Source: Arenicola marina (taxonomy: Eukaryota; Annelida; Polychaeta; Arenicolidae). From it: a DNA stretch of 64,000 nt. Each line of letters opens with the position of its first letter. Position 1 is the stretch's first letter. The position numbers and the translations under genes were made by a program. The notes beneath the pieces were generated by a model that worked only from the letters and a program-made list of their open reading frames with translations, was not told where the DNA came from and searched no databases. Shown piece after piece: positions 45,685 to 57,615 of the stretch. The stretch lies in assembly GCA_964019135.1 (NCBI GenBank), contig OZ025248.1, positions 15,135,574 through 15,199,573 on the forward strand, in the 5' to 3' direction.

Positions 45685-48600
45685 AGCATATCGCCACATA
45701 CATTTCATATCGACTAGTAGCCCAATGACAGTGGCGTATAGTCATGTAGGATAGCTTCACATACATTTCATATCGACCAATAGCCCAGTGACAGTGGCGT
45801 AGAGTTATCCAAGATAGCTTCACATACATTTCATATCGACCACTAGCGCAGTGACAGTGGCGTAGAGTTATCTAGATAGCGTCACATGCATTTCATATCG
45901 ACCAATAGCGCAGTGACAGTGGCGTAGATTTATCTAGGACAGCGTCAAGTACATTTCATATCGACCAATAGCCCAGTGACAGTGGCGTAGAGTTATGTAG
46001 GATAGCGTCACATACATTTCATATCGACCAATAGCGCAGTGACAGTGGCGTAGAGTTATCTAGATAGCGTCACATGCATTTCATATCGACCAATAGCGCA
46101 GTGACAGTGGCGTAGATTTATCTAGGACAGCGTCAAATACATTTCATATCGACCAATAGCCCAGTGACAGTGGCGTAGAGTTATGTAGGATAGCGTCACA
46201 TGCATTTCATATCGACCAATAGCCCAGTGACAGTGGCGTAGAGTTATGTAGGATAGCGTCACATACATTTCATATCGACCAATAGCCCAGTGACAGTGGC
46301 GTAGAGTTATGTAAGATAGCTTCACATACATTTCATATCGACCAATAGCCCAGTGACAGTGGCGTAGAGTTATGTAGGATAGCGTCACATAATTTCATAT
46401 CGACCAATAGCCCAGTGACAGCGGCGTAGAGTTATGTAGGATAGCGTCACATACATTTCATATCGACCAATAGCCCAGTAATAGTGGCGTAGAGTTATCC
46501 AAGATAGCGTCACATACATTTCATATCGACCAATAGCCCAGTGACAGTGGCGTAGAGTTATGTAGGATAGCGTCACATAATTTCATATCGACCAATAGCG
46601 CAGTGGCAGTGGCGTAGTTATCCAAGATAGCTTCACATACATTTCATATCGACCACTAGCGCAGTGACAGTGGCGTAGAGTTATCTAGATAGCGTCACAT
46701 GCATTTCATATCGACCAATAGCGCAGTGACAGTGGCGTAGATTTATCTAGGACAGCGTCAAATACATTTCATATCGACCAATAGCCCAGTGACAGTGGCG
46801 TAGAGTTATGTAGGATAGCGTCACATGCATTTCATATCGACCAATAGCCCAGTGACAGTGGCGTAGAGTTATCTAGATAGCGTCACATGCATTTCATATC
46901 GACCAATAGCCCAGTGACAGTGGCGTAGAGTTATCCAAGATAGCTTCACATACATTTCATATCGACCACTAGCGCAGTGACAGTGGCGTAGAGTTATCTA
47001 GATAGCGTCACATGCATTTCATATCGACCAATAGCGCAGTGACAGTGGCGTAGATTTATCTAGGACAGCGTCAAATACATTTCATATCGACCAAATGCCC
47101 AGTGACAGTGGCGTAGAGTTATGTAGGATAGCGTCACATACATTTCATATCGACCAATAGCGCAGTGACAGTGGCGTAGAGTTATCTAGATAGCGTCACA
47201 TGCATTTCATATCGACCAATAGCCCAGTGACAGTGGCGTAGAGTTATGTAGGATAGCGTCACATGCATTTCATATCGACCAATAGCCCAGTGACAGTGGC
47301 GTAGAGTTATGTAGGATAGCGTCACATAATTTCATATCGACCAATAGCCCAGTGACAGCGGCGTAGAGTTATGTAGGATAGCGTCACATACATTTCATAT
47401 CGACCAATAGCCCAGTAATAGTGGCGTAGAGTTATCCAAGATAGCGTCACATACATTTCATATCGACCAATAGCCCAGTGACAGTGGCGTAGAGTTATGT
47501 AGGATAGCGTCACATAATTTCATATCGACCAATAGCGCAGTGGCAGTGGCGTAGAGTTATCCAGGATAGCACCACATACATTTCATATCGACCAATAGCC
47601 CAGTGACAGTGGCGTAGAGTTATCCAAGATAGCTTCACATACATTTCATATCGACCAATAGCCCAGTGACAGTGGCGTAGAGTTATGTAGGATAGCGTCA
47701 CATAATTTCATATCGACCAATAGCCCAGTGACAGCGGCGTAGAGTTATGTAGGATAGCGTCACATACATTTCATATCGACCAATAGCCCAGTAATAGTGG
47801 CGTAGAGTTATCCAAGATAGCGTCACATACATTTCATATCGTCTAATAGCCCAGTGACTGTGGCGTAGAGTTATCCAGGATAGCGTCACATACATTTCAT
47901 ATCGGCCAATAGCCCAGTGACAGCGGCGTAGAGTTATGTAGGATAGCGTCACATACATTTCATATCGACCAATAGCCCAGTAATAGTGGCGTAGAGTTAT
48001 CCAAGATAGCGTCACATACATTTCATATCGTCCAATAGCCCAGTGACTGTGGCGTAGAGTTATCCAGGATAGCGTCACATACATTTCATATCGACCAATA
48101 GCCCAGTGACAGCGGCGTAGAGTTATGTAGGATAGCGTCACATACATTTCATATCGACCAATAGCCCAGTGACAGCGGCGTAGAGTTATGTAGGATAGCG
48201 TCACATACATTTCATATCGACCAATAGCCCAGTGACAGCGGCGTAGAGTTATGTAGGATAGCGTCACATACATTTCATATCGAACAATAGCCCAATGACA
48301 GTAGCGTAGAGTTATGTAGGATAGCGTCACATACATTTCATATCGACCAATAGCCCAGTGATAGTGGCGTAGAGTTATCCAGGATAGCGTCACATACATT
48401 TCATATCGGCCAATAGCCCAGTGACAGCGGCGTAGAGTTATGTAGGATAGCGTCACATACATTTCATATCGACCAGTAGCCCAGTGACAGCGGCGTAGAG
48501 TTATGTAGGATAGCGTCACATACATTTCATATCGACCAATAGCCCGATGACAGTAGCGTAGAGTTATGTAGGATAGCGCCACATAATTTCATATCGACCA

Positions 48601-48880
48601 ATAGCCCAGTGATAGTGGCGTAGAGTTATCCAAGATAGCTTCACATACATTTCATATCGACCAATAGCGCAGTGACAGTGGCGTAGAGTTATCTAGATAG
48701 CGTCACATGCATTTCATATCGACCAATAGCGCAGTGACAGTGGCGTAGAGTTATCTAGGATAGCGTCACATACATTTCAGATCGACCAATAGCCCCGTGA
48801 AAGCATCGTAGAGTTATCTAGGATAGCGTCACATATATTTCATATCGACCAATAGCCCATTGATTATGACGTAAAGTTAT
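45685..48880. repeat. 63-bp tandem repeat array, about 50 copies
   Basis: Unit of CACATACATTTCATATCGAC, CAATAGCCCAGTGACAGTGG and CGTAGAGTTATGTAGGATAG plus CGT. On the minus strand the 63-bp units are open (MYVTLSYITLRHCHWAIGRY), broken where units lose 1-2 bp. A three-unit block at 46385-46576 recurs with the same translated sequence at 47322-47513 (offset 937 bp), so large segments have been duplicated. Non-coding satellite-like array. Confidence 0.95.
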
Positions 48881-49925
48881 TTACTTAGTTACTTACTTAC
48901 TTATGGTAATTATACTCCGTCAGTCGGCCAAACTAAATCTACAAAATGTATTTACTATTTATGAATCTCCGTGTTTACAATAAAATTAATACAATTTGAC
49001 CGATTGCTATACAGAAGGCAAGGAATACATATCAATCATATAGGCTACAATGCCACCTCTTAATAACACTGAAAGTGTTTCCACCTGTTCAGCTGTTGTA
49101 CCTTCGTAGTTTTGTTTCACATAAACACCCTAAGCACGTGCCTTGTTGGCTTTTAGCGGGCCATATCGGAACCGTCGTCTTAAAAACACTATTAAAAACG
49201 GCGTAAAAAAGGCAAAAAAATCGACCGGGTGACGTTGGTTGTTACGCTGACGTGGCCTAACGCTGCCTGGCTCATTCAAACACGGACTGAGCTGTAGATA
49301 GCGGGGAGATAGTAGGAACCTCCTCTCACCATACCCCGCTGACTTACGCCCGACTTACTCTTTAGTCAAGTGTCGCAATTTTTTGCCAATGTCTACTTCT
49401 GACCGTCGTATGTGTGGTGATTGTCAATGTGTTGACACATCTGGCGCGGTGAGAGCTCGTCGGCTCACGCCCAGAGCGAAGTGACAGCCAGAGTCCCAAG
49501 TTGAACGGAGCGGCTTCGATGTAATACCGCACCCCCCCTTCCCCGCCCCCACACCCCAGCCCTGCCGCACCCATGACATTGTGCGCATTGAACAAAGCTG
49601 GACAGGTCGGGCGGAAGGTGGGGTGGTAAGGGGAGCCGGCGGGGCAGAGAGAAATAGTGTTCATGTCTCATATGTAGGCTTCCAAGCCAGGTTAATTGTG
49701 TCGTTGATCCAGATATTGTGAAGTAAGTCTATTTGTTTTCTTACGTATCCGTTATAATTCAGTTCTTGGAATATTTAAGAATAGAGGTTTATCCTTTAAT
49801 TAAAATTATTCATAGCAATCTATTCGGCCAATTAAACCATGTCGTAATATGCTGCAATAACAGGTTAGTATTCACATGTAACAGAACTGTAACAATTGTT
49901 TCAAATGGAATGGTAAGTATGGAAG
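48881..49925. other. Unique sequence
   Basis: No gene recognised. Confidence 0.4.
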
Positions 49926-49945
49926 CAAATGGTTCGTTGCGTGAC

Positions 49946-50115
49946 TGTTACTTGGAAGATATGTGTATTACGTCACAGTGTTACTTGGAAGATATGTGTA
50001 TTACGTCACAGTGTTACTTGGAAGATATGTGTATTACGTCACAGTGTTACTTGGAAGATATGTGTATTACGTCACAGTGTTACTTGGAAGATATGTGTAT
50101 TACGTCACAGTGTTA
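49946..50115. repeat. 33-bp tandem repeat, five copies
   Basis: Near-identical units of TGTTACTTGGAAGATATGTG plus TATTACGTCACAG. Contains TTACGTCA in each copy. The plus frame reads CYLEDMCITSQ. Confidence 0.92.
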
Positions 50116-50950
50116 TTGCAGTTTAAGGTATGATGTGTAGGCAATGAAGTTTAGTGACAACAATATATAATTTTTGCATTAATTAGGCTATAAAATGTTG
50201 CAGCTTTAAAAGCTGACATGGTTTTGGCGTGAAACAGCTGTGTCCACTAATGTCTTCTTTGTGTCGCACGGATGTTATTCACAGAAAGGTTGCGGCAAAC
50301 CTGGTTATGCGTGGAAGTATTATTAGGGCACTTCAGGCTGCAGTTCATGTTATACTCTAACTTCTTTATGGGTCGGTGGTATCTGTGGAGCGATAATGCA
50401 AAAAGTTTATTATGTAGACTAGTAATGCATCCTGCAGCTCACCGGACCCATGCCACTAGTTGGTCTTTACTTGCAGTCACTGACAAGGAATTTGAAATAC
50501 TTGAGATAGCATATGTCCATATAGAGACATGGTTGGCACACCACTCAACGAGCAAACTTAAAATCCACGTAAAAGCCAAGTAACGAACTGCGGTTAGGCA
50601 CCATCAACCGTGCAGGCACGTTCGGAGAGAAAAATTTGATAAACCCCAATCTTCAGCGCTGTGGAGGGTGAGGGCGGGGAGGGGAGGGCCGGGGGGTGCA
50701 CGTAAGAGGAAATTCTTTTGTTGCGAGTTACCTTTCAGGACGAGCACTCAAGTAAGTAAGGGGTGCTTTTTTTTTGCGCCAGAATATAAAACAGCCAAAC
50801 AGAACAAGGTTGTGACGTACTCTGCGGTACCATGCGATGAGCGTGATAGGCGGAGTAGACGCAAAAAGGGTGGGTCAGTGTGCGTCTCGGGGCCGTCCAT
50901 GGCAACGCCAGGTAAGTTAAAGGCACTAATGGAGGGTCGGTCTGGGTGAA
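50116..50950. other. Unique sequence
   Basis: An open frame at 50272-50583 (103 codons) has no recognisable motif and is not called. Confidence 0.4.
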
Positions 50951-50952
50951 GA

Positions 50953-52100
50953 CCGAAGCCCAACGGACTAGAGCCCAACGGACGAGAGCCCAACGGACTA
51001 GAGCCCAACGGACTAGAGCCCAACGGACTAGAGCCCAAAGGACTAGAGCCCGATAGACTAGAGCCCAACGGACTAGAGCCCAACGGACTAGAGCCCAAAG
51101 GACTAGAGCCCAAAGGACTAGAGCCCGAAGGACTAGAGCCCGAAGGACTAGAGCCCAACGGACTAGAGCCCAACGGACTAGAGCCCAACGGACTAGAGCC
51201 CAACGGACTAGAGCCCAAAGGACTAGAGCCCAACGGACTAGAGCCCAAATGACTAGAGCCCGAAGGACTAGAGCCCAACGGACGAGAGCCCAACGGACTA
51301 GAGCCCAACGGACTAGAGCCCAACGGACTAGAGCCCAACGGACTAGAGCCCGAAGGACTAGAGCCCAACGGACTAGAGCCCAAAGGACTAGAGCACGAAG
51401 GACTAGAGCCCAACGGACTAGAGCCCAACGGACTAGAGCCCAACGGTCTAGAGCCCAACGGACTAGAGCCCAACGGACTAGAGCCCAACGGACTAGAGCC
51501 CAAAGGACTAGAGCCCAACGGACTAGAGCCCAAAGGACTAGAGCCCAAAGGACTAGAGCCCAACGGACTAGAGCCCAAAGGACTAGAGCCCAAAGGACTA
51601 GAGCCCAAAGGACTAGAGCCCAACGGACTAGAGCCCAACGGACTAGAGCCCAACGGACTAGAGCCCAAAGGACTAGAGCCCAACGGACTAGAGCCCAACG
51701 GACTAGAGCCCAACGGACTAGAGCCCAACGGACTGGAGCCCAAAGGATTAGAGCCCAACGCCCAACGGACTAGAGCCCAAAGGACTAGAGCCCGAAGGAC
51801 TAGAGCCCAAAGGACTAGAGCCCAACGCCCAACGGACTAGAGCCCAACGGACTAGAGCCCAACGGACGAGAGCCCAACGGACTAGAGCCCAACGGACTAG
51901 AGCCCAACGGACTAGAGCCCAACGGACGAGAGCCCAACGGACTAGAGCCCAAAGGACTAGAGCCCGAAGGACTAGAGCCCAAAGGACTAGAGCCCAACGC
52001 CCAACGGACTAGAGCCCAACGGACTAGAGCCCAACGGACGAGAGCCCAACGGACTAGAGCCCAAAGGACTAGAGTCCAATGCCCAACGGACTAGAGCCCG
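50953..52100. repeat. 15-bp tandem repeat GGACTAGAGCCCAAC, about 76 copies
   Basis: A highly regular 15-bp unit with variants AAAGGACTAGAGCCC and CGAAGGACTAGAGCC. A larger block (…GCCCAACGCCCAACGGAC…) recurs at about 51760, 51826 and 51998. Both strands have open frames (RTRAQ on plus, GSSPL on minus); these are artefacts of the unit. Confidence 0.96.
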
Positions 52101-53331
52101 ACGGGTCTGAGACCTGCTCAGATTATTACGTGAAGGACATATTTCCCGTGTGATTATATAACAGCAGTGACAAGGCGCATTGCTTGATTGCAAGGTACTT
52201 GGCATTTCTATTGTGGTCACTAACTAAATTTATTATATACGCTACTAAAGATTATAACCGTTTAACCTATTTTGTTACTATTATATTCCTTTCGGCTGTG
52301 AGGCATTCTATATATCAATTCATCTGATATCGCAACAGACTTACTGCGATAGTTACGTCCATATAGCGGGTTTGCCAGGAAAAGGAATAAACCGAGCAGG
52401 TCTGCATGGAGCGGCGACATGTAGGGGGTCAATGGAAAAAAAATGCCCCTTCCGAGCGAATTCTGGAGGTGAAATATCCCTTCTGAGCGGATTTTGGAGG
52501 TGAGAAAAACAAAGGAGAGGTGGGGGGGGGGGGGGGCTTTACCGCGGAACCGTCCCTATCCCAGCATTGTATTAAATATCCCCCCGGGCCTGTGTGCCAG
52601 GCTGTCAGACGCCCAGTGGGGTCCCACTCGGTATGTGTCAATCGGGATCGTTATCACGAGCAGAGGTGAGGCCGTGCGGGGCCGTGCGGGGCCGTGCGGG
52701 GCCAAATTATCCGCGCCAATCCGGTCCGGTCCCCGCCCTCTTGACTTGTGGCGGCCAGGACTCTGTGGCTGGAAACCGGACACCGGCGTCTCCTGATTGT
52801 ACGCATCAGCTGGCTCTCTGTTTTAGATGACCTTGAATATTGTCATTAACGGGTTGGTATAAAGGTCACACTTGTTGTTAGACCTGCTGTATTTGCTCAA
52901 ACACGGATTAACTCACCAGTAGTGGAGGTGCAACATTGACGAGAGAAATGATGTCGAAAATGTGAGATGACGTTCGTTTCAGTTTGGTGACTTATTGGTG
53001 TCGTTGGGGTCCGGTAAGCTAATCCTATCTCCTTGGTATATGGCGTATATGAAGTTCTGGCTCAGGGCTATCTGCCATTACCAAACGCTTACCCCTAACT
53101 CCGTTAGCGAGACAACACTCAGGTTTATCATCAGCTATGTGAAAAAACCGAATACTTGAATCATCAAGGATATAACAAACCTCATTATGTTTATTTGCAG
53201 ATTAACTGAAGTGAACAGTGTTATTTATGTCCCGCCGCCATTGCTTTGCGCCCCTCACCATGGCGCACCGCTGTAGGTAATTACGCTGGTCAGTAGCTTT
53301 ACCGGATATCGGTTTTGGACTTCACGCCAAA
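52101..53331. other. Region upstream of the CNBD2-like gene
   Basis: Unique sequence. Contains two related 34-bp copies (CCTTCCGAGCG / CCTTCTGAGCG) at 52446-52505, a G run at 52520-52534 and three GTGCGGGGCC copies at 52673-52700. 5' UTR exon(s) could be here but none can be fixed. Confidence 0.4.
52857..52864 (+). promoter_or_regulatory. Possible TATA box (GTATAAAG)
   Basis: TATAAA at about 52858-52863 lies 470 bp upstream of the start codon of the CNBD2-like gene. No initiator or other element confirms it. Confidence 0.15.
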
Positions 53332-54135
53332 ATGAGTAGGGTATCCCCATGGCAACCTCAGTCGTCACTGGACGCAGACGACCGTTGCCATAGTCCCGGC
53401 GAGCGCCAGGCTTCGCGTGGTGGGAGACGGGCCGGAAGTCTGCAGAGCAGTTGCGGTCTCCTGCCGGCGAGACGCGACAACCGAGAGGAAGTCGCCACTT
53501 TCGTCGACGTGTCGCACCCAATATTAACGCGGAGAAAAGTCATCGCGCCGAAAACGGAATGTAACCAGGATATCACGCCCAGCGAAAATGAGGCTATCGT
53601 GATGTTGGGGAACGCCTCGACTAAAGACCGAAAACTAGGCGATGACGGAAAGCATTTGGGGCTCTCGACGTTGGGTCATTCCACTGCTTACCATAACAAA
53701 TACAGCGACGGGCAACTGGTGTCTAATGCCCGAAAGAAGGGAAGCAAGGGACAGATCGCAAGCGACTTATCCACTCCGTCCAGTATTAACCGAAAGAAAG
53801 GCAGCGATGGACAGATAAAGGCGCCACCGTGTGAGAGTTATTCTTTGCGGAAGTCCGGCAGCAGCGGTGAAATCACGTGGCTCTCGCATCAACATGGCCG
53901 CCGTGGGGTGAAGAAAGGCAGCGAGGGGGAGGTGACGGGACTGACCTTCTCCTACGGCAGGGGTCGACGGCCAAAGAAGGGCAGCGAGGGGGAGGTGTCG
54001 GGGTTGATCACCCTTATGGCCAGTCGTCGCAATAGACAACGGCCCTCTGTGGAGAGCGACCACGGGGAGCAGGCGGCCAGCGATAAACATGGGCGAGACG
54101 GCCAGCTGCTGAAGAAACTCCGAGAGAAGCATAGG
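53332..54135 (+). CDS. CNBD2: CNBD2-like exon 1 (codons 1-268)
   Basis: Ends LREKHR with donor AGG|GTGAGT, phase 0. The six extra codons VSHSGK and stop that follow in the open frame belong to the intron array. The repeated motif RKKGSxGxI occurs from about residue 142 to 225 with 20-27-residue spacing. Confidence 0.82.
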
Positions 54136-57100
54136 GTGAGTCACTCGGGAAAGTGATAGGATGAGTCACTGGGGAAGGTGATAGGGTGAATCACTCGGGA
54201 AGGTGATAGGATGAGTCACTGGGGAAGGTGATAGGGTGAATCACTCGGGAAGGTGATAGGGTGAGTCACTTGGGAAGGTGATAGGGTGAGTCACTCGGGA
54301 AGGTGATAGGGTGAGTCACTCGGGTAGGTGATAGGGTGAGTCACTCGGGAAGGTGATAGGGTGAGTCACTCGGGAAAGTGATAGGGTGAGTCACTCGGGA
54401 AGGTGATAGGGTGAATCACTCGGGAAGGGGATAGGGTGAGTCACTCGGGAAGGTGATAGGGTGAGTCACTCGGGTAGGTGATAGGGTGAGTCACTCGGGA
54501 AGGTGATAGGGTGAGTCACTCGGGAAGGTGATAGGGTGAGTCACTCGGGAAGGTGATAGGGTGAGTCACTCGGGAAGGGGATAGAGTGAGTCACTCGGGA
54601 AGGAGATAGGGTGAGTCACTCGGGAAGGTGATAGGGTGAGTCACTCGGGAAGGTGATTGGGTGAGTCACTCGGAAAGGTGATTGGGTGAGTCACTCGGAA
54701 AGGTGATAGGGTGAGTCACTCGGGAAAGTGATAGGGTGAGTCACTCGGGAAGGTGATTGGGTGAGTCACTCGGGAAAGTGATAGGGTGAGTCACTCGGGA
54801 AGGTGATTGGGTGAGTCACTTTGAAAGGTGATAGGGTGAGTCACTCGGGAAGGTGATAGTGTGAGTCACTCGGGAAGGTGATAGGATGAGTCACTCGGGA
54901 AGGTGATAGGGTGAGTCACTCGGAAAGGGGATAAGGTGAGTCACTCGGGAAGGTGATAGGGTGAGTCACTCGGGAAGGGGATAAGGTGAGTCACTCGGGT
55001 AGGTGATAGGGTGAGTCACTCGGGAAGGTGATTGGGTGAGTCACTCGGGAAGGTGATTGGGTGAGTCACTCGGAAAGGGGATAAGGTGAGTCACTCGGGA
55101 AGGTGATAGGGTGAGTCACTCGGGAAGGTGATAGGGTGAGTCACTCGGGAAGGTGATAGGGTGAGTCACTCGGGAAGGTGATAGGGTGAGTCACTCGGGA
55201 AAGTGATAGGGTGAGTCACTCGGGAAGGTGATAGGGTGAGTCACTCGGGAAGGTGATTGGGTGAGTCACTCGGAAAGGGGATAAGGTGAGTCACTCGGGA
55301 AGGGGATAGAGTGAGTCACTCAGGAAGGGGATAGGGTGAGTCACTCAGGAAGGGGATAGGGTGAGTCACTCGGGTAGGTGATAGGGTGAGTCACTCGGAA
55401 AGGTGATAGGGTGAGTCACTCGGGAAAGTGATAGGGTGAGTCACTCGGGAAGGTGATAGGGTGAGTCACTCAGGAAGGTGATAGGGTGAGTCACTCGGGA
55501 AGGTGATAGGGTGAGTCACTCGGGAAGGTGATAGGGTGAGTCACTCGGGAAGGGGAGAGGGTGAGTCACTCGGGAAGGGGATAGAGTGAGTAACTCGGGA
55601 AGGTGATGGGGTGAGTCACTCGGAAAGGGGATAAGGTGTCACTCGGGAAGGTGATAGGGTGAGTCACTCGGAAAGGGGATAAGGTGAGTCACTCGGGAAG
55701 GTGATTGGGTGAGTCACTCGGGAAAGTGATAGGGTGAGTCACTCGGGAAGGTGATAGGGTGAGTCACTCGGGAAGGGGATAAGGTGAGTCACTCGGGTAG
55801 GTGATAGGGTGAGTCACTCGGGAAGGGGATAGAGTGAGTCACTCAGGAAGGGGATAGGGTGAGTCACTCGGGAAGGTGATAGGGTGAATCACTCGGGAAG
55901 GTGATAGGGTGAGTCACTCGGGATGGTGATAGGGTGAGTCACTCGGGAAGGGGATAAGGTGAGTCACTCGGGAAGGTGATAGGGTGAATCATTCGGGAAG
56001 GTGATAGGGTGAGTCACTCGGGAAGGTGATAGGGTGAGTCACTCGGGAAGGGGATAGAGTGAGTCACTCAGGAAGGGGATAGAGTGAGTCACTCAGGAAG
56101 GGGATAGGGTGAGTCACTCGGGAAGGTGATAGGGTGAATCACTCGGGAAGGTGATAGGGTGAGTCACTCGGGAAGGTGATAGGGTGAGTCACTCGGGAAG
56201 GGGATAGAGTGAGTCACTCAGGAAGGGGATAGGGTGAGTCACTCGGGAAGGGGATAGAGTGAGTCACTCAGGAAGGGGATAGAGTGAGTCACTCGGGAAG
56301 GTGATAGGGTGAGTCACTCGGGAAGGTGATAGGGTGAGTCACTCGGGAAGGGGATAGAGTGAGTCACTCAGGAAGGGGATAGAGTGAGTCACTCAGGAAG
56401 GAGATAGGGTGAGTCACTCGGGAAGGTGATAGGGGGAGTCACTCGGGAAGGGGATAGAGTGAGTCACTCAGGAAGGGGATAGAGTGAGTCACTCAGGAAG
56501 GGGATAGAGTGAGTCACTCAGGAAGGAGATAGGGTGAGTCACTCGGGAAGGTGATAGGGTGAGTCACTCAGGAAGGGGATAGGGTGAGTCACTCGGGAAG
56601 GTGATAGGGTGAGTCACTCGGGAAGGGGATAGAGTGAGTCACTCAGGAAGGGGATAGAGTGAGTCACTCAGGAAGGAGATAGGGTGAGTCACTCGGGAAG
56701 GTGATAGGGTGAGTCACTCGGGAAGGGGATAGAGTGAGTCACTCAGGAAGGGGATAGAGTGAGTCACTCAGGAAGGGGATAGAGTGAGTCACTCAGGAAG
56801 GGGATAGAGTGAGTAACTCAGGAAGGGGATAGGGTGAGTCACTCGGGAAGGTGATAGGGTGAATCACTCGGGAAGGTGATAGGGTGAGTCACTCAGGAAG
56901 GGGATAGGGTGAGTCACTCAGGAAGGTGATAGGGTGAGTCACTCAGGAAGGGGATAGAGTGAGTCACTCAGGAAGGAGATAGGGTGAGTCACTCGGGAAG
57001 GTGATAGTGTGAGTCACTCGGGAAGGTGATAGGTTGAGTCACTCGGGAAGGGGATAGAGTGAGTCACTCAGGAAGGGGATAGGGTGAGTCACTCGGGAAG

Positions 57101-57561
57101 GTGATAGGGTGAATCACTCGGGAAGGTGATAGGATAAGTCACTCGGGAAGGTGATTGGGTGAGTCACTCGGGAAGGGGATAAGGTGAGTCACTCGGGAAG
57201 GGGATAGGGTGAGTCACTCGGGAAGGGGATAGAGTGACTCACTCAGGAAGGGGATAGGGTGAGTCACTCGGGAAAGATCGTATGATGGGTGACGTTGGTA
57301 AAACCTGTGGCAAGATCCGAGATTGACAATCCTTTATTTGGCAAAATATTTAGAAAATTTAATGCTGAGACTGATGGAGACCGCTATCATTTGTATTGGG
57401 TTGTTGTGCAAAAGAAGAATTATATAAATGTAACTTTCACAATAGAAACAGAACCACGTATGATACGATGCAACATGTAGATAAATATTTTATAGAAATG
57501 TATATTAATATTGATGTATAGAGCGCTACTCGGTGATGAGTGAGTGTTCAGTATCTTTACT

Positions 57562-57615
<54 letters not shown>

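Noticed and set aside
50272..50583. 103-codon plus ORF
   Set aside because: Mixed composition but no domain, and no neighbouring exon could be joined.
50748..51758. 336-codon minus frame of GSSPL repeats and the opposite RTRAQ frame
   Set aside because: A 15-bp stop-free unit gives long frames on both strands; no start context or domain.
54136..54156. Extension of CNBD2-like exon 1 to the in-frame stop (VSHSGK)
   Set aside because: A consensus donor at 54136 and the in-phase exon 2 acceptor explain the coding sequence; the six codons are the first array unit.
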